A DNA stretch of 36,407 bases from JBKBMT01 sp046295655 (lineage in GTDB: Bacteria; Pseudomonadota; Alphaproteobacteria; Rhodobacterales; Rhodobacteraceae), in NCBI GenBank assembly GCA_046295655.1, contig JBKBMT010000026.1, positions 1-36,407 on the forward strand, in the 5' to 3' direction. Position 1 is the first letter of the stretch; every line of letters begins with the position of its first letter. The position numbers and the translations under genes were made by a program. The notes under the pieces are model-generated. The model searched no databases. It was not told the DNA's origin and was given only the letters and a program-made list of their open reading frames with translations. Shown in pieces: positions 24,707 through 33,613 of the stretch.

Positions 24707-25725
24707 TGTCCAAAACCGCGCCACCAGCCCAGCCGTCGCCCGCGCCCCGTCTCCGGGTGGGCTTCGTGCTCGCCCGCCGGTTCACGCTGTGCGCCTTCGC
24801 GAGCTTCGTCGATGTGCTGCGCCTGGCCGCGGATGAAGGCGACCGGTCCCGCCCCATCCTCTGCCGCTGGCGGGTCCTGTCGGCGACGCCCGACCCGGTG
24901 GAGTCGTCCTGCGGCATCCGTCTTTCGCCCGAGGACCGGTTCGGCGATCCGCGTCAGTTCGACTACATCGCCGTCGTCGGCGGCCTGATCGGCGAGATCG
25001 AACGACTGGACCCGCGTGCGATGGACTTTCTGCGGCACGCCGCCGCCATGGGCGTGCCGCTGATCGGCATCTGCACGGGCACCTTCATCCTGCATCGTGC
25101 GGGGCTGATGAACGGCTACCGCGCCTGCGTCAGCTGGTTCCATCACGACGACTACCTCGAGGCCTTCGAGGGGCTGCTGCCCGTGTCGGACCAGATCTTC
25201 GTCGTGGACCGCGATCGCCTGACCTGTTCCGGCGGGGTGTCTTCGGCCCAGCTTGCGGCCTTTCTTGTCGACCGGCACATCGGCCCGGCTGCGGCGCGCA
25301 AGGCGCTGGCCATCATGATCATCGACGAGGCGATGCGCCCGGAACGGCCGCAGCCCGGCCTGCCGCTGGAACTGACGACGCACGACAGACTGGTGAAGCG
25401 GGCGCTGTTGGCCGTGCAACAGTCGATGGAGGCCCCGATGACGGTGCCAAGACTTGCGGAGCGACTTGGGGTCAGCCGGCGCCAGCTTGAGCGCCACTTC
25501 GTCTCGGCGCTCGGGATCGGCCCGCAGGAAGCCGGGCGCAAGGTGCGACTTGCTTACGCGAGCAACCTTCTGCACCGCACCGATCGCACACTCGGCGAGA
25601 TCGCCGCGGAGACCGGGTTTTCCGATGCCTCGCATCTGATCCGCGCCTTCCGCGTCGAATTCGGCGAAACCCCGCAGGCCTGGCGCATCCGCAAGCGGTC
25701 GAGGACACCCGGCAACGTCGCCTGA
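24706..25725 (+). CDS. GlxA-family AraC transcriptional regulator (GbdR/SouR-like)
   Basis: 339-aa regulator. The N-terminal DJ-1/PfpI-like domain (about 16-200) has the elbow GICTGTFILHRAGL with Cys123. The C-terminal AraC domain (about 245-330) has two helix-turn-helix motifs (VPRLAERLGVSRRQLERHF and LGEIAAETGFSDASHLIRAF). GbdR and SouR, which control glycine betaine and sarcosine catabolism in Pseudomonas, share this architecture. With soxBDAG divergent, a sarcosine-responsive activator is the natural reading. GTG at 24706 is the best start but lacks a clear Shine-Dalgarno, so the transcript may be leaderless or start slightly elsewhere. Confidence 0.85.
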   Translation: MSKTAPPAQPSPAPRLRVGFVLARRFTLCAFASFVDVLRLAADEGDRSRPILCRWRVLSATPDPVESSCGIRLSPEDRFGDPRQFDYIAVVGGLIGEIERLDPRAMDFLRHAAAMGVPLIGICTGTFILHRAGLMNGYRACVSWFHHDDYLEAFEGLLPVSDQIFVVDRDRLTCSGGVSSAQLAAFLVDRHIGPAAARKALAIMIIDEAMRPERPQPGLPLELTTHDRLVKRALLAVQQSMEAPMTVPRLAERLGVSRRQLERHFVSALGIGPQEAGRKVRLAYASNLLHRTDRTLGEIAAETGFSDASHLIRAFRVEFGETPQAWRIRKRSRTPGNVA

Positions 25726-26110
25726 TCGGTGCCCCCGGCCCGGGCTTCGGCGCCGAGGCGCGCGCATGGGACTGGGCCCTCGCGCGGCCCCCTGATGAAC
25801 CTTGATGCCAGGAACAGGGTGTCGGCAGTCCGTCGCGGACAGGCACCACAAGGCACCGCCCGCTGCCCGGTCGCCTCGATCCGCCCCGGGCCCTGTCGGA
25901 CCCCCGCGCCGAACCGTGATCGGGGCAGATCCGCAGGGACACAACGCGCGGCCGCAGTCCTTGGCCGCGGTGCACCCCTCCATGCCGGGCCGGTTGTCGT
26001 CGCCGCTCGGGCGCTTCCCTGCACCGCTGTCGTGATTTCGATCGACCTGTCGTGCGTGCGTGCGTGCTGATTCGAAGCGTGCCCTCGTCGTCCTTCCATG
26101 CGGGAGCAAC
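25726..26110. other. 385-bp convergent intergenic region
   Basis: It lies between the 3' ends of the AraC-type regulator (+) and the SulP gene (-). It contains a CGTG repeat (four units, 26051-26066) and GC-rich partial palindromes (around 25739-25756), but no hairpin with a T tract and no reading frame I recognise. Open frames across it look noncoding. Confidence 0.6.
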
Positions 26111-27916
26111 CTACACGCGCGCAGGTCGCGCGGCGATGTCCGGCGCGGGCGGTCGGGGATCCGACATGGGGCCAGGTCCAGGCAAGCCCGCGCACTCGGT
26201 GAACACCCGCCGCGTGCAGGCGCGGCAGATCTCGTGGTCAAGCCGGCCGACAGCCGCTCCGATGGCGTCGCCCTTCGAGATGTGCAACATGCCTTCGCCC
26301 AGCTCGTCCAGCACCTGGAACCGGCGCAGGCAGTCCAGCAGCGGCGGGAACAGCGCGACGATGCGGAAGGTGCCGCCTTCGGCCCGTATTTCCCGAATGG
26401 CATGGATCAGGAAATCGGCGCCCGACAGGTCGATCTTGCCCACGCCCTTCAGGTAGAAGATCACATGGACCTGCCCCGGCCGCCTTGCCCGCAGCGCCTT
26501 CCATTCGGCTTCGACATGCTCGACCGACCCGAAATAGAGCGGCCCGTCCAGCCGGACCGACAAGATCTGTGGGCACTCGGGAACGCCGTGCAGGTCGGCG
26601 TTGCGGAACTTCCGCCGCCCGCTCGGGGTCTCGACAGGGGCACTTACGCGCAATGAGGGATGGGCGCTGTCGTGGATGAACACCGCGAACGAGGCGATGA
26701 CGCCCACATAGATCGCGAAGTCGAGTTCGATCAGCAGGCCCGCGCCGAGGGTCAGGAGCAGGATCGCCGTCTCGGGGCGCGAGGTTCGCACGATGTGGCG
26801 GATTTCCTTCCTGTCGATCAGCCGCCAGGCGACATAGACGATCAGCCCCGCCATGGCCGGCTTAGGGATCATGGTGATGTAGCTGCCAAAGGCCAGAAGG
26901 ATCGCCGCCAGGAACAGGCTGGCTGACACCGCCGACAACGGCGTGCGCGCCCCGGCCTCGACGTTCACGCCCGAACGGGTGAACGACCCCGAGCCGACAT
27001 AGCATGCGGACAGGCTGCCGATCGCATTCGACATGCCCTGTCCGACCATTTCCTGATTGGGTGAGAAGGCCTCCTTGCGTCGCAGGGCAAAGGTGCGGCC
27101 GATCGAGATCGCCTCCAGCAGCCCGACCAGCGCCAAGGCCGCTGCACCGGGCGCCAGCAGCGCAATGTCCGACCACCGGAAGGATGGCACCGCAATGGGC
27201 GGCAGGGCGGCGGGGATTGCCCCCAGCATCTCCACCCCCTTCTCGGCGGCCCCGGTCGCGGCCGCCACGCCCGCACCGGCTGCCAGGGCGATCAGGAACC
27301 CCGGCAGGCGCGGCGACAGCGCCTGCACCGCCGCCACCGTGACAAAGGTCACCATGGCGATCAGCACCGCCAGCGCATTCACGCGATCCGCGGCGGCCGC
27401 AACTTCGGCGAGCCGCTCGATGACGTTGCCACCGCCGGACACGGTCACGCCCAGCACTCCGGCAAGCTGGCTGATGGCGATCAGGAAGGCGGCGGCGGCG
27501 GTAAAGGCCACGATGACCGAATGCGAGACGAAGGAGACGAGCCCCCCGAGCCGCGCCAGCCCGGCCACGATCTGGAACAGCCCCACCATCAGCGTCAGCA
27601 GCAGGGCCAGCTCCACATAGCGCGCGGTGCCCGGAACCGCGATCCCCTGAAGCGTTGCGAAAAGCAGTGCCGAGATCGCCGTGGTCGGCCCCGAGACCAT
27701 CACCATGGACGACCCGAACAGTGCCGCGACGACCGCGGTGACCATGGCGGTGTAGAGTCCCATCTCGGGCGGCAAGCCGGCGATGGTGGCAAAGGCGACG
27801 CCTTGCGGCAGCACGATGGCCGCATTCGTGAGCCCCGCCAGCGCATCGGCCCGCAGCGACGCCGGTGTTGTCTGCCGCAGCCATGCGGCAGCCGGGAAAA
27901 GCGACAGGCGCGCCAT
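26111..27916 (-). CDS. SulP-family anion (sulfate) transporter with STAS domain
   Basis: 601-aa inner-membrane transporter of the SulP/SLC26 family. DALAGLTNAAIVLPQGVAFA and GLPPEMGLYTAMV are the N-terminal signature. About 10-12 membrane helices extend to around residue 400, followed by a cytoplasmic STAS domain (about 430-550, with FYLKGVGKIDLSGADFL). A tail then carries three clustered cysteines (HEICRACTRRVFTEC). The ATG at 27916 lies 1 bp after the stop of the sulfatase-like gene, so it is the last gene of the SDR-P450-hydrolase operon. SulP proteins move sulfate, bicarbonate or dicarboxylates. Beside a cytoplasmic sulfatase it could export released sulfate or import anions; this is inference. 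Confidence 0.92.
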   Translation of the reverse strand: MARLSLFPAAAWLRQTTPASLRADALAGLTNAAIVLPQGVAFATIAGLPPEMGLYTAMVTAVVAALFGSSMVMVSGPTTAISALLFATLQGIAVPGTARYVELALLLTLMVGLFQIVAGLARLGGLVSFVSHSVIVAFTAAAAFLIAISQLAGVLGVTVSGGGNVIERLAEVAAAADRVNALAVLIAMVTFVTVAAVQALSPRLPGFLIALAAGAGVAAATGAAEKGVEMLGAIPAALPPIAVPSFRWSDIALLAPGAAALALVGLLEAISIGRTFALRRKEAFSPNQEMVGQGMSNAIGSLSACYVGSGSFTRSGVNVEAGARTPLSAVSASLFLAAILLAFGSYITMIPKPAMAGLIVYVAWRLIDRKEIRHIVRTSRPETAILLLTLGAGLLIELDFAIYVGVIASFAVFIHDSAHPSLRVSAPVETPSGRRKFRNADLHGVPECPQILSVRLDGPLYFGSVEHVEAEWKALRARRPGQVHVIFYLKGVGKIDLSGADFLIHAIREIRAEGGTFRIVALFPPLLDCLRRFQVLDELGEGMLHISKGDAIGAAVGRLDHEICRACTRRVFTECAGLPGPGPMSDPRPPAPDIAARPARV

Positions 27917-27917
27917 G

Positions 27918-29582
27918 TCAGGACGCGGGATCGGGGCGCGGTCGGCCGCGGTAGAACTGCGTCAGGGTGGGCGGAAGGTCCGCCTCGTCATAGACCCCCA
28001 GCGTGACGCCCCGCCGCAGCGACCTGCCGCGCTCGGCGACGATCTGGGCGTCCGACCGGGTCGTGCGCTGCGACAGACGCCGCGCCCAGGTCGCCAGCCG
28101 TTCGTACATCAGGGCGCGGATCGGCGCATGCTCGGGACTTTCGCCCAGATCGACGTATTCCAGCGGGTCGGTTTCGAGATCGAACAGTTGCGGCCGCATC
28201 CCTTCGGCGTGCATGAACTTCCAGCGCCGGTCGGCGATCATGAACAGCCGGGCCGAGGACGGGTCCGGCGCCAGCTTCGACACGGCCGGATTGGCGGAGT
28301 AGTCGTATTCGCTGACCACGAAATCGCGCCACTCCGGCGTCTCGCCGCGCAGCCACGGCAACAGCGACCGGCCTTCCAGGATATGCGGACGCGGTGCACC
28401 GCCGGCAACCTCGAGGAAGGTCGGCGCAAGGTCGATGGCTTCCACCAGCGCGTCGCAGGTGGTGCCGCGGGTCGCATCGGCCTCGGCCGAGGGGTCGCGG
28501 ACGATCAGCGGCACCTTGACCGACGGTTCGTGGAACAGATCCTTTTCGCCCATCCAGTGATCGCCCAGGTAATCGCCGTGGTCCGAGGTCAGGACGATCA
28601 GCGTGTCGTCCCAGCGCCCCGTTTCCTTCAGCCAGGCGAACAGGCGGCCCATCTGGTCGTCGCACTGCCTGATCAGCCCCATGTAGGCCGGGATCACCGC
28701 CTGCCGCACCTCGTCGCGGCTGAACGCCCGACCGATCCGGCCCTCCATGAAGACCTTGAACACGGGGTGCGCCTCGGTCAGTTCGCGCTCGTGGCGGGCT
28801 ACCGGGATCACGTGCTCGGGGCCATACATGGCGTTGTAGGGCGCAGGCGCGATGTAGGGCCAGTGCGGCTTGATGTAGGACAGATGCAGGCACCAGGGCG
28901 CGCCGCCCGCCTGTTCCATGAACTCGATCGCGCGCGAGGTCATGTAGGGGGTTTCGCTGTCGTCCTCGCGGATGGCGGCGGCCTTGCGGGCGTTCCTGAG
29001 GAACCAGCCCGAGGCCATCTCTTCCGGGTCGTCGTCGGCCCGCCCGGCATTGGCGAAGTCGTGCCAGGGATTGGCGCTGCGATAACCCCTGTCGCGCAGC
29101 CAGTCGTTGTAGGTGGCCGCCCCGTATTTCTCGTCATAGAATCCGTCGGGGCCTTCGGGGCGCATGCCGTCGTCGCGTTCCCAGACATCGAAGCCGCATT
29201 GTTCCACCCGCGCGCCGATCACGGTGTTTCGGTCGATCCCCAGCCATGCCATGCCCTCGTCATCGGCCTTCATGTGGGTCTTGCCGACCAGCCAGCAGTC
29301 CATCCCGGCATCGCGCAGATGGTCGCCCAGGGTGCGCTCGCCCACCTTCAGCGGCACGCGGTTCCAGGTCGCGCCGTGGGAATGCACGTAGCGGCCGGTG
29401 TAGAAGCTCATCCGGCTGGCCCCGCAGACGGGCGACTGCACATAGGCGCGGGTGAAGCGCACCCCCTCGGCTGCCAGCGCGTCGATATGCGGGGTCTGCA
29501 GATGCGGATGGCCGGCGCAGCTCAGGTAGTCCCACCTCAGCTGGTCGAACATGATGAACAGGATGTTTTTCGCGCGTCGCAT
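27918..29582 (-). CDS. Sulfatase / phosphonate monoester hydrolase-like enzyme
   Basis: 554-aa member of the alkaline phosphatase/sulfatase superfamily. C53-G-A-S-R57 is a formylglycine motif (Cys converted to the catalytic aldehyde). Metal-site and substrate residues include D13 (FDQ), K101-T-H103, D334-H335 (TSDHGDYLGDH) and K347. Blocks such as APYNAMYGPE, HPVFKVF and LIRQCDDQMGRLFAWLKETG recall rhizobial phosphonate monoester hydrolase, so the ester may be sulfate or phosphonate/phosphodiester. There is no signal peptide, so it acts in the cytoplasm and its substrate must be imported. The start overlaps the P450 stop by 1 nt (TGATG). It sits between P450 and SulP in one operon. No formylglycine-generating enzyme is encoded nearby. 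Confidence 0.88.
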   Translation of the reverse strand: MRRAKNILFIMFDQLRWDYLSCAGHPHLQTPHIDALAAEGVRFTRAYVQSPVCGASRMSFYTGRYVHSHGATWNRVPLKVGERTLGDHLRDAGMDCWLVGKTHMKADDEGMAWLGIDRNTVIGARVEQCGFDVWERDDGMRPEGPDGFYDEKYGAATYNDWLRDRGYRSANPWHDFANAGRADDDPEEMASGWFLRNARKAAAIREDDSETPYMTSRAIEFMEQAGGAPWCLHLSYIKPHWPYIAPAPYNAMYGPEHVIPVARHERELTEAHPVFKVFMEGRIGRAFSRDEVRQAVIPAYMGLIRQCDDQMGRLFAWLKETGRWDDTLIVLTSDHGDYLGDHWMGEKDLFHEPSVKVPLIVRDPSAEADATRGTTCDALVEAIDLAPTFLEVAGGAPRPHILEGRSLLPWLRGETPEWRDFVVSEYDYSANPAVSKLAPDPSSARLFMIADRRWKFMHAEGMRPQLFDLETDPLEYVDLGESPEHAPIRALMYERLATWARRLSQRTTRSDAQIVAERGRSLRRGVTLGVYDEADLPPTLTQFYRGRPRPDPAS

Positions 29583-31768
29583 CAGAGGTCCAGCACCAGA
29601 GTCTTGGTCTTGGAGCGCGAGCAGCAGACCGTGATCCGGGCGTTCGAGGCCTTTTCCAGATCGGTCTGCACCAGGTCGCGGTGATCGGGCATCCCTTCCA
29701 CCACGCGGGTCAGGCAGGTGCCGCAGACGCCGGACTGGCACGAGACCTGCACCTCGACGCCGTTCTCGGCCAGTTTCGCAGCGATGGTCTCGCCGGGCTG
29801 CACCTCGAAACGCTTGCCGGACCGCTGCGCCACCACGGTGAAGGGCGCGCCATCGGTGTTGACCTCGGCGCCGAAGCGTTCGAGGTGGATGGTGGGGTTC
29901 GTCCACCCGTTCGCCTGCGCCGCCGCGGTCACGAAATCCATGAAGCCGTTGGGTCCGCAGACATAGAGGTGCCGGTCGGGCGCGGGGCCTGCCCGCCCCG
30001 CGGTGATGTCGAGTTGCTGGTCCTTCGGCCCGCTGTCGACGTGCAGATGGACCTTGTCCCCAAAGCGCGCCAGTTCGGCGACAAAGGCCAGCCGGTCGGG
30101 TGTGCGCCCGCAATAATGCAGCTCCCACGAACTGCCCGCCGCTTCGAGCGCACACGCCATGCTCAACATGGGCGTGATCCCGATGCCGCCGGCGAACAGG
30201 ATCGAATGGGCCGCCCCGTGGGCGAGCGGAAAGTTGTTGCGCGGCCGACCGATGCGAACCCGCGCGCCTTCCTCGAAACGGGCATGAACCGCGGCCGACC
30301 CGCCGCGCGACTTCGGATCGAGCAGCACGCCCAGACGATAGCAGCTGCGGTCGGCGGGATCGCCGGTCAGCGAATACTGGCGGATCAGCCCCGATTTCAC
30401 CTCCACGTCGATATGGGAGCCGGCCTCATACGCCGGCAGCGGGGCGCCGTCGGCGCTGCGGAGTTCCAGCGCGACGATGTCCGTGGCGGCGCGCGCGCGC
30501 GCGGCGATCACTACATCCAGCCAGGGGCTTTCGGCATCGCGCTTGCCCGCGTCGGCCAGGATGTCCTTGGCCAGATGCACGCGCACGGGGATCCTTGCAT
30601 AGGCGCGGATCGAGTTGTTCAGCCCGATCTCGGGTTCCGCCGTCAGTTCGAACCGCGCCACCCGGCGACGCAGGGCACGCACGAGGCTCTGCATCTCCAT
30701 CCGCGCCAGGTGCATTCCCATGCACATGTGCACGCCCTGACCAAAGCCCACATGGTCGTGCACATCGCGCGTGACGTCAAACCGCGCCGGGTCGGGAAAC
30801 TTCGCAGGGTCCCGGTTGGCCGCGGCGAACATCACCAGCACCCGCGCGCCCTTCGGCAGATGATGGCCGGCCAGTTCGCTGTCCTCGGCGACATAGCGCG
30901 TCCAGCCGCGCACCGGGGCGGCGATGCGCACGGCCTCTTCCACCGCATTGCCGATCAGCTCGGGATCGGCGCGCACCTTGTCCCATTCGCCGGGATTCTC
31001 GGCGAAAAGACGGATCAGCTGGCCCGAGACGGCGATCGTCGTGTCGAGCGAGGGGTTGATGTAGTCGCGCATCAGTTGCGCGCAGGTCTCGAACGAGACG
31101 CCGCGATCGGGGCCGACCTCGAAGATCCGCCGGGCCCAGCCGCCGGGCTTGAGCCTTTCGGGGCGACCGTATTCCAGCAGGAAGTCGCGCAGGTCCTTCA
31201 GGTCCTCGAACGCGGCGCGGGTGCGGGCGTTCTCGGTGCTGAAAAGGTTGAAGGTGGCCGAGGCCCATTTCAGCATCTGCGCCGAATCGACCGCCGGCGG
31301 CAGGCCCACCAGTTCGGCCACGATCGTCACCGGCAGGAACCGGGCGAAATCGGCCACGGCATCGAATTCGCCCATCTTGCACAGCGTGTCGATCAGCCCG
31401 TCGGCGGCATCCTGGATGCGCCCCTGCACCTCGACCAGCGCGCCGGGCAGCAGGGGTTCCGAGGTGATCGCGCGGGTCCGGTCATGGGCGGGGGGGTCCG
31501 AGTTCAGGGTCGAGCCCACGAGGATGTCATTGACCTCCTGCAAGGGCGACACGCCGCGCGCGTTGGAATAGCGCAGCGGCTGGCGCAGGACCGCGCTGAC
31601 CTCGCGATAGTTCGGAATCGCATAGAGGTCGTGTTTCGTCAGATAGACGACCGGCCCCAGCGCGCGCAGCGCCTCGTAGACCGGATAGGGGTCGCGGATC
31701 GTCTCGTCGCTGTAGAAGTCTATGTCCGAGACCGGGATGCCATCGGCCGGGGTCGGTCGGGTATTCAT
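29582..31768 (-). CDS. Self-sufficient cytochrome P450-phthalate-dioxygenase-reductase fusion
   Basis: 728-aa single-chain monooxygenase. The P450 part (1 to about 405) has DPYPVYEALRALGPVV, the ExxR motif E278-R281, and the heme loop FGQGVHMCMG with ligand Cys349. The reductase part has the flavin motif RQYSL (463-467), the nucleotide site AGGIGITPM (526-534), and a C-terminal 2Fe-2S cluster of Cys677, 682, 685 and 715 (C-x4-C-x2-C-x29-C). The domain order matches CYP116B/P450-RhF enzymes. The I-helix reads PSLDTT (239-244), where AGxDTT is usual. The P450 half resembles aromatic O-demethylating P450s such as CYP199, which is my impression only. The ATG at 31768 overlaps the SDR stop as ATGA. 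Confidence 0.92.
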   Translation of the reverse strand: MNTRPTPADGIPVSDIDFYSDETIRDPYPVYEALRALGPVVYLTKHDLYAIPNYREVSAVLRQPLRYSNARGVSPLQEVNDILVGSTLNSDPPAHDRTRAITSEPLLPGALVEVQGRIQDAADGLIDTLCKMGEFDAVADFARFLPVTIVAELVGLPPAVDSAQMLKWASATFNLFSTENARTRAAFEDLKDLRDFLLEYGRPERLKPGGWARRIFEVGPDRGVSFETCAQLMRDYINPSLDTTIAVSGQLIRLFAENPGEWDKVRADPELIGNAVEEAVRIAAPVRGWTRYVAEDSELAGHHLPKGARVLVMFAAANRDPAKFPDPARFDVTRDVHDHVGFGQGVHMCMGMHLARMEMQSLVRALRRRVARFELTAEPEIGLNNSIRAYARIPVRVHLAKDILADAGKRDAESPWLDVVIAARARAATDIVALELRSADGAPLPAYEAGSHIDVEVKSGLIRQYSLTGDPADRSCYRLGVLLDPKSRGGSAAVHARFEEGARVRIGRPRNNFPLAHGAAHSILFAGGIGITPMLSMACALEAAGSSWELHYCGRTPDRLAFVAELARFGDKVHLHVDSGPKDQQLDITAGRAGPAPDRHLYVCGPNGFMDFVTAAAQANGWTNPTIHLERFGAEVNTDGAPFTVVAQRSGKRFEVQPGETIAAKLAENGVEVQVSCQSGVCGTCLTRVVEGMPDHRDLVQTDLEKASNARITVCCSRSKTKTLVLDL

Positions 31769-32577
31769 GCGATCGTCTCCTCGTGCGGAAGGCGCAGAAC
31801 CTCGAGGTCGAGCGTGTCGGACAGGTTGAAGGCCCCCATTCCGCCGTCGATGGCGATATCCGCACCCTTGATCCAGTGCGACTCGGGCGCAAGCAGGAAC
31901 GCTGCGACCTGGGCGATTTCCTCGGGCCTGCCGGGGCGACCCGCGCGTTCGACGTTGCGCGCCATGCGGGCACCGAAGGCCTTCTGGAAATCGCCGAGGA
32001 TCCCGGTGGAGATCCCCCCGGGGCTCAGGGCGTTGATCCGCAGGCCGCGTTGCACCATCGGTTCGGCCTCGGCCATGGTCCAGAGGATCATCGCCTCCTT
32101 GGTCAGGTTGTAGCACCGCAAGGCATCGAGTTGCTCGACCTCGATGAAGCGGTCCAGTTGCTCGCGGCGGGTCAGGAGGGCAAGCCGCTTGACCTGATCC
32201 AGTCCCTCGCGCCAGCCATGACCCGCGCGGCTGGCCATGTTGACGATGGAGGCCCCGGGCCGCAAGGCGGGCAGGACCGCACGGGTAAATGACCGGGTGC
32301 CGAGGAAATTCACGTGCAGGATGGCCGCTTCCAACCCGGCCCGGGGCGGCAGACCCGCGTTGTTGCACAGCCCATCCAGCGGTTCGTCGATGGCAGCGGC
32401 AGCCTCGGCGATGCTGTCGGCATCGTCGAGGTCAAGCGGGATGAAGCGGTCGAGGTTTGCCTGCGTCTCGCGGATGTCGAGCCCGATCACCCGGGCGCCG
32501 CGCGTCTTGAGGATACGGGCAAGCTCGGCGCCGATTCCGCTGGCGACCCCGGTCACGGCGAATGTTGGCTGGGTCAT
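31765..32577 (-). CDS. Short-chain dehydrogenase, coniferyl-alcohol-dehydrogenase-like
   Basis: 270-aa NAD(P)-dependent SDR. The cofactor motif TGVASGIG (9-16), CNNAG (71-75), and catalytic Ser116, Tyr156 and Lys160 (CYNLTKE) are intact. LDGLCNNAG, HVNFLGTRSFTRAVLP and the WIKGADIAIDGGM end resemble Pseudomonas CalA, which oxidises coniferyl alcohol, and related hydroxysteroid dehydrogenases. AGGAGG precedes the ATG at 32577. It is the first gene of the minus-strand operon and overlaps the P450 gene by 4 bp. Substrate unproven; an aromatic alcohol would suit the P450 context. Confidence 0.88.
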   Translation of the reverse strand: MTQPTFAVTGVASGIGAELARILKTRGARVIGLDIRETQANLDRFIPLDLDDADSIAEAAAAIDEPLDGLCNNAGLPPRAGLEAAILHVNFLGTRSFTRAVLPALRPGASIVNMASRAGHGWREGLDQVKRLALLTRREQLDRFIEVEQLDALRCYNLTKEAMILWTMAEAEPMVQRGLRINALSPGGISTGILGDFQKAFGARMARNVERAGRPGRPEEIAQVAAFLLAPESHWIKGADIAIDGGMGAFNLSDTLDLEVLRLPHEETIA

Positions 32578-32651
32578 GTCGTCCTCCTGCGTCGGGCCCG
32601 ATAGCTACGGCAGGGCGGGCGATCGAGAACAGACTTGAAAAACCGTCACGT

Positions 32652-32666
32652 ATAAGGATCACTTAT
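32652..32666. promoter_or_regulatory. LysR-type palindrome in the lysR/SDR divergent region
   Basis: ATAAG-GATCA-CTTAT is a perfect inverted repeat with the T-N11-A geometry of LysR sites (T32653, A32665). It ends 4 bp before the lysR start and 75 bp from the SDR start, within a 92-bp shared upstream region. It could serve both autoregulation and operon control. Confidence 0.6.
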
Positions 32667-32669
32667 CGC

Positions 32670-33605
32670 ATGAAGGTGCAGCACATCCAGATCCTGGTGG
32701 CGATCGCCGAACATGGCAGCCTGAGGGCGGCGGCGGCCGCTCTGGGCAGGTCGCAGCCGGCCCTGACCCAGGCCTTGCGGCAGGCCGAGGACGAGCTGGG
32801 GGTGGCGATCTTTGCCCGCACCTCGCGGGGGGTGGAACTGACCGAAATCGGCGAACGGGTCCTCTTGCGCGCGCGTACCATCGCATCCGAGATCGACCGG
32901 CTGGACGAGGAGGTGGCGCAGCTGCGCGGCGAGCAGATCGGGGCTGTGCATGTCTGCCTGTCGCCCCTGGCCGCGATGCGGATCATGCCGCGGGCACTGA
33001 CGCTGTTTCGCAAGACCCATCCCGATATCGATGTCCGGCTGTCGAGCGGTCTGTTCCCCGGCGCGCTGAAGCCCCTGCGCGAGGGCCGGATCGACATCCT
33101 GATCGGACCGACGCCGCCGGTCGGGCTGGCCCGCGAGATCGCCATAGAGCATCTGATAGACACGCCGATCGTCGTGGTGACAGCGGCCGATTCGCCCCTG
33201 CTGCAGGCGCGGTCGCTGGCCGACCTGACCCGGGCGCAGTGGATCATGATCGGCGCGCCGGGTGGGCCGGGGGACATCTTTCGCCAGCCCTTCGTCGATC
33301 ACGGACTGACCCCGCCCCATGCGACCACCACCTCGGAGTCCTATTTCGGCGCACTGGCGCTGGTGGAACATCTGGGCGCGGTCTGCACCTTTCCGGCGCT
33401 TCTGCTGGAGGAGATGCAGAAGAGCGCACGCATCGCGCAGATCCCGATCCGGGAGCAGATCGCGCCGCTGCGGATTGCCCTGATGACCCGGGCCGGTCAT
33501 CCGCTGACGCCGGCCGCGGATGCGCTGGCCAACTGTATCCGGCGGCGGGTGACAACGCTGAAGGGCGATAATCCAGACCTATCGCGATTTGACCATCGGC
33601 GTTGA
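32670..33605 (+). CDS. LysR-family transcriptional regulator
   Basis: 311-aa regulator. The N-terminal winged helix (residues 1-65) has LVAIAEHGSLRAAAAALGRSQPALTQALRQ, then LGVAIFARTSRGVELTEIG. A periplasmic-binding-protein-like effector domain follows from about 90. It belongs to the broad GbpR/PcaQ-like set by appearance, which I cannot resolve further. It diverges from the SDR-P450-hydrolase-SulP operon and is followed by a TRAP operon on its own strand. Palindromic sites lie upstream of both itself and the TRAP genes, so it probably controls uptake and breakdown of one substrate. Confidence 0.93.
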   Translation: MKVQHIQILVAIAEHGSLRAAAAALGRSQPALTQALRQAEDELGVAIFARTSRGVELTEIGERVLLRARTIASEIDRLDEEVAQLRGEQIGAVHVCLSPLAAMRIMPRALTLFRKTHPDIDVRLSSGLFPGALKPLREGRIDILIGPTPPVGLAREIAIEHLIDTPIVVVTAADSPLLQARSLADLTRAQWIMIGAPGGPGDIFRQPFVDHGLTPPHATTTSESYFGALALVEHLGAVCTFPALLLEEMQKSARIAQIPIREQIAPLRIALMTRAGHPLTPAADALANCIRRRVTTLKGDNPDLSRFDHRR

Positions 33606-33613
33606 TAATTATC
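33565..33613. promoter_or_regulatory. LysR-type sites upstream of the second TRAP operon
   Basis: GCGATA-N9-TATCGC (33565-33585) is a perfect inverted repeat with T-N11-A geometry at the very end of lysR. A second TATCGC half-site occurs 30 bp on (33610-33615), within the palindrome GATAATTATC (33604-33613). The paired spacing resembles recognition and activation sites of LysR regulators. TATCGC also occurs at 32664-32669 before lysR. Confidence 0.55.

Noticed and set aside
26051..26066. CGTG tandem repeat as a functional element
   Set aside because: Four units only, in noncoding convergent DNA, with no linked feature.
30489..30502. (GC)7 tract as a phase-variation switch in the P450-reductase linker
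   Set aside because: Only seven dinucleotide units in a GC-rich genome, encoding Ala/Arg residues near the domain junction. No sign of frame disruption.
27783..32113. Two plus-strand frames of 633 and 810 codons opposite the sulfatase-like and P450 genes
   Set aside because: Antisense shadows; the minus-strand genes have intact catalytic motifs and overlapping starts and stops.
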